Source: Vogesella sp. LIG4 (GTDB lineage Bacteria > Pseudomonadota > Gammaproteobacteria > Burkholderiales > Chromobacteriaceae). From it: 64,000 nt of DNA. Below the pieces are notes generated by a model. It was given only the letters and a program-made list of their open reading frames with translations, was not told the origin of the DNA and searched no databases. Location: the NCBI RefSeq assembly GCF_900090205.1, contig NZ_LT607802.1:1125215-1189214 (forward strand), written 5' to 3'. Shown here one piece after another: positions 58,459-64,000 of the stretch. Made by a program: the position numbers and the translations under genes. The stretch's first letter is position 1. Each line of letters begins with the position of its first letter.

Positions 58459-60879
58459 TTATTCCGCGTCCGGCGCTGCCGGTTTGCGGCGGCTGCGCGG
58501 TGCTGCCGGCTTGGCCTCCGCGCTGCTTGCCGCTTTGCTGGCGGCGGGTTTGGCAGCGGCCGGGCTGCGCTTGGCGGCAGGCTGGCGCGCGGGTTTGGCT
58601 GCCGGCGTGGCAACTTCTACCCTGGCGGCTTCTGCTGGCTCAATTACCGCCGCTGTTTGCGCGGCCTCTGCTACTTCAGCAACTGCGGCAGCGGGTGCCG
58701 GTGCTGCCGCTTCGGCCTTGCCCGGCTGCGGGCTGGGGCCGCTCAGCTGCAGCGCGGCGGCCACGCGGGCCAGGCGTGCCTGTTTCTCCTCGCTGATCGG
58801 CCCGGCGATGCCCAGCAGGTGCCAGGCCAGGTCCAGCGCCTGCTGGCGCTGCTGCGGCTCGGTAAGCAGGCTGCCCAGGGTGTCCAGCGCGCGGGTTTCG
58901 TCGTTGCGCACCAGCCAAGTCTGGCGGCGGATGCTGTCTTTCAGCGCCGGCAGCGCCACGCCCTCGCCCAGCGGCGTTTCCGCCATCAGGCGGCGAATGG
59001 CGTTGAACGGGCGCACGTCCACCACGCCGGTGCCGATGGCGGTGTACACCAGCAGGCGCAGCAGGCCGTCGAACGGGTTGCCGGCGGTGTAGTGCTGCTC
59101 CAGCTCGGCACGCTTCAGGCGCAGCATTTCCTCGCGCTCCCAGCGGCCGGACTGCGCTTCGCGCTGCCAGGCGTCCGCCGGCGGCAGGCCGACCACTGCA
59201 CGCAGCCACGGCGCGCCGTAGGTGAGTTCGAAGCATTGCTCCATCCAGCGGTCGCGCCAGTCGCCCCACTGCTCCAGCGCGCCGGCCATGAGCTTGCTGC
59301 CTTGCTGCTGCCACTGCCAGAACAGGTTGCCCTCGTCCACCGGCTGGCGTTGCAGGCGAATCTGCTCGGCCGCCCGTGGCAGCCAGGACAGCCACGGGTT
59401 GAGGCTGGACAGCAGCAGGCGCTCCTGCCGCGCCGGGTGCAGCACACGCAGTGCCTCGGCCTGCGCCGGCTTGATCAGCGCGCGCAGCCAGGGCGACACG
59501 AAGCTGTCGTACAGCTGCTGGTTGATCTCGGCTACGCGGCGCACCACTTCGAATGGCAGCTCGTCGTCGCGGCCGTCGTCCAGCGCGGCAATGTCGGCGA
59601 TGTCGCGCGGCTCGAAGCGCACGATGTAGCGGCCCTGCAGGTAGTCCACGCCGGGGGTTTCCGGGTGGGTGTCGGTGATGACCGCCTCGTACAGCCCCGG
59701 CGGCAGCACGTCGATGAGATCCAGCGCGCTGGCCAGCTCGCTGTGCTCGCGGTTGGCCACGCCGGCGGACACGAAAATACCCAGGTGGCCCACCTGCTCG
59801 TGCAGGCAGTAGACGATGGTCTGCTCGTTGGCGCGAATCTCGTCGGTGCTGCGGTACAGGTCCATGACCCAGTTCAGCGCCTGTTGCGGCGGGGTGATGT
59901 TGTCGCCCCAGCTGGCGAACACGATGATGGGCGAGCGGATGTTGCGCAGGTCGACGCGGGTATTGCCCTGCTCCAGCTCGATGTCGCCGGCGGACAGGTG
60001 ATTGCCGACGAACAGGTTCTGGGTGATCCACTCCATTTCCTGCTTGCCGAGCATGAAATGGCCGCCCCACCAGCGTTCGAAGTCCAGGAAGCGCTCGCGC
60101 TCGTCATCCACGTTGGCGTACAGACGGTACGGCTTTTCCCACAGCGTGTTGGCCGGGTTCAGGTTTTCGAAGTTGCTTACCAGGTGGGCGCCGTCGAACA
60201 GCCCGCCGCCCAGGTCGCCGGCCAGCGAGGCGCCCCAGGTGCCGCCGGTGAGGCCGCCGCTGTAGCGCAGCGGGTGCTTGCCGCGAATGCCGGACCAGTA
60301 GGCCAGCGGCGAGCCGGCCAGCAGGATGGGGCCGACCTTTTCCGGCGCGGTGGCCGCCAGCAGCGCCAGCGCCCAGCCGCCCTGGCAGTTGCCGATCACG
60401 AACGGCTTGCCGCTGTGGCCGCTGTGCAGGCTGTTGATGCGATCCATGAAGGCTTTTTCCGCCTGCAGCACGCATTCGATGGTCTGGCCCGGCTCCGGCT
60501 GCGGGAAGAACATCACGAAGTAGCACGGGTGGCCCTGGCGCAGCGCGATGCCGATTTCGCTGTCCATCTTGAAGCCGCCGATACCGGGGCCGTGGCCGGC
60601 GCGCGGGTCGATCACCACGAAGGGGCGTTTGTCCGGGTCGGTGGCCGGGCTGCCGGCCGGCGGGTGGATGGCGGCCAGTGCGTAGTTCACCGGCTGCGGC
60701 AGCTTGCGGCCATCCATGATCAGGCTGTAGTCGAAGGCCAGCACCGGCGGCTTGCCGTCGGCGTGGTGCTGCAGGTAGACATCGCCACGTTCGCGCAGCA
60801 CATCCAGCGCGAGGATGCCGCGCTGCCAGGCATCGGTGAGGTAGGAATTCAGGTCGTTGAACAGGGTTGCGCTGTGCAT
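58459..60879 (-). CDS. DUF3141 alpha/beta hydrolase with PhaC-like nucleophile and basic tail
   Basis: An 806-residue cytosolic protein. An alpha/beta hydrolase core contains the elbow GNCQGGWA with Cys165, the G-x-C-x-G-G form of poly(hydroxyalkanoate) synthases rather than a Ser. FASWGDNITPPQQALNW and CLHEQVGHLGIFVS probably hold Asp and His. A long helical middle follows (to residue 690), then an Ala/Pro/Lys-rich tail of about 115 residues (AAKPARQPAAKRSPAAAKPAASK) like a histone-H1 or PhaM tail, which could bind DNA or granules. DUF3141 has been linked to PHA metabolism in family descriptions, but the reaction is not known. Confidence 0.86.
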   Translation of the reverse strand: MHSATLFNDLNSYLTDAWQRGILALDVLRERGDVYLQHHADGKPPVLAFDYSLIMDGRKLPQPVNYALAAIHPPAGSPATDPDKRPFVVIDPRAGHGPGIGGFKMDSEIGIALRQGHPCYFVMFFPQPEPGQTIECVLQAEKAFMDRINSLHSGHSGKPFVIGNCQGGWALALLAATAPEKVGPILLAGSPLAYWSGIRGKHPLRYSGGLTGGTWGASLAGDLGGGLFDGAHLVSNFENLNPANTLWEKPYRLYANVDDERERFLDFERWWGGHFMLGKQEMEWITQNLFVGNHLSAGDIELEQGNTRVDLRNIRSPIIVFASWGDNITPPQQALNWVMDLYRSTDEIRANEQTIVYCLHEQVGHLGIFVSAGVANREHSELASALDLIDVLPPGLYEAVITDTHPETPGVDYLQGRYIVRFEPRDIADIAALDDGRDDELPFEVVRRVAEINQQLYDSFVSPWLRALIKPAQAEALRVLHPARQERLLLSSLNPWLSWLPRAAEQIRLQRQPVDEGNLFWQWQQQGSKLMAGALEQWGDWRDRWMEQCFELTYGAPWLRAVVGLPPADAWQREAQSGRWEREEMLRLKRAELEQHYTAGNPFDGLLRLLVYTAIGTGVVDVRPFNAIRRLMAETPLGEGVALPALKDSIRRQTWLVRNDETRALDTLGSLLTEPQQRQQALDLAWHLLGIAGPISEEKQARLARVAAALQLSGPSPQPGKAEAAAPAPAAAVAEVAEAAQTAAVIEPAEAARVEVATPAAKPARQPAAKRSPAAAKPAASKAASSAEAKPAAPRSRRKPAAPDAE

Positions 60880-61092
60880 GGCACGCTCCGCTAGACAGTA
60901 TCACTAGCAGCATAGCCATACTTTTGTTGCAGTGCAGCTAAGGTATGCGGCAAAAATGTATCCGCATGTCCTTGATCTTTCGTGGGCAAGGCATGCGGCC
61001 AAGCTGTCCGTTCGGGCATGTTGTGTGCGGCGCAACAATACCCTGGCTGCAGGCCGGATCGTCTTGCGCAGTGTTGCCGGCCCTGCTCATCT

Positions 61093-61106
61093 GTTCCACG
61101 TGAAAC
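61093..61106. other. parS-like site 4 (intergenic)
   Basis: GTTCCACGTGAAAC, with flanks TGTTCCACGTGAAACG. The only one of the set in a gap (between the DUF3141 and YdcZ-like genes, 10 bases past the stop of the latter). The 235-base gap has no other feature. Confidence 0.8.
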
Positions 61107-61115
61107 GCCGCGGGT

Positions 61116-61580
61116 TCAGGCCTTGCCGATCTTGTCGCCCAGGTTCACCAGCAGCACGCCGGCAATCACCAGCGCCGCGCCCAGCAGGCGCCAGCTGTTG
61201 ATCTCCTTCAACGGCATACCCAGCCAGCCGTAGCGGTCGAACAGCAGCGAGGCGCATACCTGGCCGGCGATGATCAGCGACAGCATTACCGCCACGCCCA
61301 GCCGCGGCGCCAGCAAGGTGGTGCCGAACACGAACAGCGCGCCCAGCATGCCGCCGGTAAGCATCCACCATTCGGCCTTGGGCAGCGCGGCCAGGCCCAG
61401 CCAGCGCTGGCCGGTAAGCAGGGCGGCAATGGCCAGGGTGACGGCGCCCACCAGGAAGGACACCAGGGCGGCCATGATGGGGCTGCCGCCTATCAGCATC
61501 TTGAGCTGGTTGTTGATTGCCGCCTGCAGCGGAATCACGATGCCGATGACGAAGGCCAGCGGGAGGTAAAGCGAGTTCAT
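61116..61580 (-). CDS. DMT family transporter, YdcZ/DUF606-like
   Basis: A 154-residue protein with five hydrophobic helices, half the size of usual EamA carriers, matching the small YdcZ (DUF606) class, which may act as homodimers. PLAFVIGIVIPLQAAINNQLKMLIGGSPIMAALVSFLVG is the diagnostic N-terminal half. FGTTLLAPRLGVAVMLSLIIAGQV is the second block. The ribosome binding site is weak. Confidence 0.87.
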   Translation of the reverse strand: MNSLYLPLAFVIGIVIPLQAAINNQLKMLIGGSPIMAALVSFLVGAVTLAIAALLTGQRWLGLAALPKAEWWMLTGGMLGALFVFGTTLLAPRLGVAVMLSLIIAGQVCASLLFDRYGWLGMPLKEINSWRLLGAALVIAGVLLVNLGDKIGKA

Positions 61581-61799
61581 GGGTAAATCCGGTCGGGTGG
61601 GAGCGGCGATGATCCCGCCAATACCGGCGGCATGCAAGCAACGCAGTGTTCAGTTGCGCCCTGCCGGGGCCACGCTCCGGCGCGCGGGTGCGGGACAGGG
61701 CGAACACCGGGGGGCGCGGCATTTACAGAGGGTAAATGCGCCTGCCCAAAGCGGTATCAACGCCGTATCGCCGCCGCGTGGTGGAGCGTGTATCGCCGC

Positions 61800-62300
61800 T
61801 CAGTCCTGGCTGCCGGCCTGGCCGTCCCAGTATTCCATGGTGGCCTTGCCGTCGAAGCCCTGCCCCAGGCTGCGCACGCCGATGCGGCCGCTTTCCGGGT
61901 ACACCACCACCTCGTTGCGGTTGCGCTCGCCGATGATCAGGTAGCGGCATGGGGCATCGCTGTGGTTGAACAGCGCATGGCCCACCTGCTGCCCGGCGGG
62001 AAAGCACACGTAGTCGCCGGCCTGCATGCGGTAGCGCGCCTCGCCCAGCAGCAGCGTCAGCTCGCCATCCAGGATCAGCAGGTGTTCCTCCTCCTGCATG
62101 TGGTAGTGCAGCGGGCAGGATTGCTTGCCGGGCGCCAGCTCCTCGCGGCTTACGCCCACGTGCTGCGCACCGCCGAATTCGCCCAGCTGTTGATAACGCA
62201 GGCCGAAGCGGCTGCCCTGTTGATAACTGTCCCACGGCACGCTGTCGGCGGCGAACGGTTCGTAGGCGCCAATGGTGTTGCGGCTGGTTTTCTGCTCCAT
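61800..62300 (-). CDS. Cupin domain protein
   Basis: A 166-residue cytosolic protein with one cupin barrel. PLHYHMQEEEHLLILDGELTLL is motif 1 (His, His, Glu metal ligands) and DYVCFPAGQQVGHALFNHSD is motif 2 (the final His). An unknown ligand or enzymatic role. The start at MEQKTS is preceded by GGAGCC six bases upstream. The upstream frame extends by six residues but is less likely. Confidence 0.85.
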   Translation of the reverse strand: MEQKTSRNTIGAYEPFAADSVPWDSYQQGSRFGLRYQQLGEFGGAQHVGVSREELAPGKQSCPLHYHMQEEEHLLILDGELTLLLGEARYRMQAGDYVCFPAGQQVGHALFNHSDAPCRYLIIGERNRNEVVVYPESGRIGVRSLGQGFDGKATMEYWDGQAGSQD

Positions 62301-62342
62301 ATATGGCTCCGTGGTCAAGGCCCGGTCTGTGCATCCCGGCGC

Positions 62343-62510
62343 TTACTGCGCCGGGGAACTGTCGGTGTGCTGCTGCAGCTGCTGATTGTAGCTGTCCACC
62401 TGCTGCTGCACCGCCTTGGCCTTGTCCAGATCCTGGCGCTGGCTTTCGGCGATCTTGCCGCTGGGGCCGCAGGCGGCAAGCAGCAGGCTGAGGAGAATGA
62501 CGACGCGCAT
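62343..62510 (-). CDS. Small lipoprotein, 55 residues
   Basis: Reads MRVVILLSLLLAACGPSGKI... on the minus strand, with a lipobox LAAC (Cys14) and then a short charged, Gln-rich helix (AESQRQDLDKAKAVQQQVDSYNQQLQQ) ending SSPAQ. Lipidation at Cys14 would anchor it in the inner or outer membrane. The Gly after the Cys is neutral for sorting. GGAGAGCACC gives a strong ribosome binding site. It is 42 bases upstream of the cupin start and may be cotranscribed with it. Too short for most gene finders. Confidence 0.78.
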   Translation of the reverse strand: MRVVILLSLLLAACGPSGKIAESQRQDLDKAKAVQQQVDSYNQQLQQHTDSSPAQ

Positions 62511-62694
62511 GGTGCTCTCCGGCGGGTAGTGATGCCTGCGTTGTAGGCCAGGTCGCGGCGGGAGGAAAGCCCCAGGGGCGGCTCAGCATGGGGGCACTAC
62601 CGCCTTCATGCCGGCATTGTGCAGCGCACTGCAGCGATTGATCCCGTTGACGTGCCGGGTGAGCGCAGCCGCCCCGGCAAAGCCTGGTGAATCA

Positions 62695-63144
62695 TCACCT
62701 GGGCAGCGGGCACTGCGCGGGCGGGCCGGGCTGCTGCTGCGCCAGCAGCGCATCGGCCTGTGCCTGCTCGCCCTCGCTCAATTTGCGGTAGCCACGGCCA
62801 TAGCGCCAGCCATAGCCCCAGCGGTAAGGCGTGAAAAAGTATGGCCCGCCGCCCAGGTGCACGCCAGTGAACATCAGCTCGGCAAGCTCGCGGCTGCCGC
62901 TGGCCGCCAGCACGCAGCGGCGCAGGGCCTGATCTGCCTGTAGCCGTTGCTCGGCGCTGCCGCCGCGCCAGTAGGCCAGATCATGTGCCACGCAGCAGGT
63001 GCACCAGTCCGCCTTGCCGATCAGCGCCCGGTCCGGAAACAGGCTGCAGCCATCGGTGGTGAACGGCTGCAACGGTGCCTGGGTGGCACAGGCGGACAGC
63101 AGAACGGCACAGCTGGCAATCAGGGATTTGGCAGGGAATGTCAT
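62695..63144 (-). CDS. Lipoprotein with phospholipase A2-like CCxxHD motif
   Basis: A 149-residue protein. The signal MTFPAKSLIASCAVLLSAC ends in a lipobox (LSAC). The mature part has DGCSLFPDR and WCTCCVAHDLAYWRGG. The latter resembles the PLA2 histidine motif CCxxHDxCY, with Tyr/Trp replacing the last Cys. A C-terminal tyrosine-rich block (PYRWGYGWRYGRGYRKLS) is shared with a widespread uncharacterised family. The GGAG ribosome binding site favours the second of two ATGs (63144). Enzyme activity is not established. Confidence 0.78.
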   Translation of the reverse strand: MTFPAKSLIASCAVLLSACATQAPLQPFTTDGCSLFPDRALIGKADWCTCCVAHDLAYWRGGSAEQRLQADQALRRCVLAASGSRELAELMFTGVHLGGGPYFFTPYRWGYGWRYGRGYRKLSEGEQAQADALLAQQQPGPPAQCPLPR

Positions 63145-63279
63145 GCGCATGCTCCAGGCGGGGGCCAGGGCAAGGTGCGCGTGCGGTGGTAGCGGGTCAA
63201 GCCGCGATGGCTAAACAATGGTGTGCATCGCGGCTGCCGCCGTGGCCGGCTTGGTGCTATGGTGGGCGCCTCGGCCAGG

Positions 63280-63288
63280 GTTGGCCGC
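63280..63288 (-). repeat. Uptake-like word in the leader of the double-cupin gene
   Basis: GGGTTGGCCGCAGGAG, its end merging with the AGGAGAG ribosome binding site of the plus-strand gene at 63299. Confidence 0.82.
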
Positions 63289-63298
63289 AGGAGAGAGC

Positions 63299-63958
63299 AT
63301 GCTGCTACGAGCCGACATGACGCAACGCGCGCTGGTGCTGCCCGGCGACTACCAGTTCGTGGCCTCGCCGTTGCCCGGGGTGCAACGCATGATGCTGGAC
63401 CGGGTGGGCGGCGAAGTGGCGCGCGCCACCAGCATTGTCGATTACGCCCCCGGCGCCTGTTTTGACGCCCACGATCACGATGGCGGCGAAGAGATACTGG
63501 TGCTGTCCGGCGAGTTTGCCGACGAGCACGGCGTGTACCCGGCTGGCAGCTATCTGCGCAACCCGCCGGGCAGCCGCCACGCGCCGTATTCCCGTAGCGG
63601 CTGCCGGCTGCTGGTCAAGCTGCGGCAGTTTGCGCCGGACGATGCCGCCACGGTGCGTATCGATACCGCCAGCGCGCCGTGGCAGCCGGGGATGCATCCC
63701 GGCGTGCAGTTGCTGCCACTGCATCGGCATGGCGCCGAGCACACCGCGCTGTTGCGCTGGGCGCCCGGCACGCTGTTCCCGCTGCACAGCCACCCCGGTG
63801 GTGAAGAGATGCTGGTGCTGCAAGGCGTGCTCTGCGACGAAAACGGCTGCTACCCGGCCGGCAGCTGGCTGCGCAGCCCCTGTGGCAGTGCGCACACGCC
63901 GTATACCGGCCACGAGGGCGCTGTGATCTACGTGAAAGCGGGCCACTTGGCGGTGTGA
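63299..63958 (+). CDS. ChrR-like double-cupin protein
   Basis: A 219-residue protein made of two cupin barrels in tandem. The first has FDAHDHDGGEEILVLSGEF and GSYLRNPPGSRHAPYS, the second FPLHSHPGGEEMLVLQGVL and GSWLRSPCGSAHTPYTG. Each has the HxH, Glu and His metal ligands. The YPAGSxLRxPxGSxHxPY pattern is that of the ChrR/anti-sigma cupins and ACC-like oxygenases, but no sigma factor gene is adjacent within the window. AGGAGAGAGC precedes the ATG; a longer in-frame ATG at 63218 has no ribosome binding site. Confidence 0.85.
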   Translation: MLLRADMTQRALVLPGDYQFVASPLPGVQRMMLDRVGGEVARATSIVDYAPGACFDAHDHDGGEEILVLSGEFADEHGVYPAGSYLRNPPGSRHAPYSRSGCRLLVKLRQFAPDDAATVRIDTASAPWQPGMHPGVQLLPLHRHGAEHTALLRWAPGTLFPLHSHPGGEEMLVLQGVLCDENGCYPAGSWLRSPCGSAHTPYTGHEGAVIYVKAGHLAV

Positions 63959-64000
63959 TGCGGCAGCCCGGCGCCGCCGCTCAACCCAGCCAGCAGCTCA

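Noticed and set aside
1..64000. CRISPR arrays, prophage, integron or complete insertion sequences
   Set aside because: No regularly spaced direct repeats, transposase, integrase or phage structural genes were found.
90..64000. tRNA genes
   Set aside because: No cloverleaf with a recognisable GGTTCGAATCC-type T-arm was seen in the gaps; the rRNA operon's own tRNAs would lie off the left edge.

Overview
The window is about 64 kb of GC-rich chromosome from a Gram-negative bacterium. The first 89 bases are the 5' end of a 16S rRNA gene on the minus strand, and its opening bases look like order Neisseriales. Together with the hut, tct, waaA/waaC and pyrBI genes, this suggests a Chromobacteriaceae-type betaproteobacterium (Vogesella/Chromobacterium-like). 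The genus is an inference. All coordinates and counts come from reading the sequence by eye, with no search tools.

Layout. 1-430: 16S start, its boxA leader and a canonical rRNA promoter. 0.4-10.4 kb: periplasmic carbonic anhydrase, EamA transporter, FAD oxidoreductase, solute-binding protein coupled to a MOSC protein, bile-acid-symporter-like carrier with divergent LysR, AraC regulator divergent from an Fsr-like MFS pump, and a DUF1059 protein. 10.4-11.0 kb: repeat-rich, gene-free. 11.0-17.5 kb: complete histidine utilisation cluster (hutI-hutG-hutU-hutH with repressor hutC and two TGTATATACA operators). 17.7-20.1 kb: dienelactone hydrolase, hexose-6-phosphate mutarotase-like protein, a CxxC protein. 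20.5-24.0 kb: LPS core genes waaA, waaC and a WaaE-like glycosyltransferase, interrupted by a 0.5-kb non-coding stretch full of DnaA boxes. 24-35.7 kb: housekeeping and accessory genes (S66 peptidase, rsmE, suhB, a Sel1-repeat protein, three EamA/RarD carriers, MarR, AlaX-like editing protein). 36-39.6 kb: fused indolepyruvate ferredoxin oxidoreductase. 39.8-41.8 kb: a small MarR regulon. 41.9-48.3 kb: tctABC tripartite tricarboxylate transporter, a second binding protein and the TctDE two-component system. 48.3-54.1 kb: truncated haemoglobin, pyrBI with a probable attenuator, a chemoreceptor, an HD-GYP protein. 54.2-64 kb: diguanylate cyclase, small enzymes, a large DUF3141 hydrolase, cupins and lipoproteins.

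Two genome-scale signals cut across the genes. First, a short word, TGCGGCCAACSTT (core GCGGCCAAC), occurs more than 50 times in both orientations, about once per 1.2 kb. It lies inside genes, in gaps, and as head-to-head inverted pairs just after stop codons. That is the pattern of the Neisseria DNA uptake sequence, but the word is unrelated to GCCGTCTGAA. Second, four sites matching the ParB/parS consensus GTTNCACGTGAAAC (plus one degenerate copy) are spread over the window, and one gap holds at least five perfect TTATCCACA DnaA boxes next to an AT-rich tract. Together these suggest that the window is origin-proximal and may contain oriC or a DnaA-binding reservoir.
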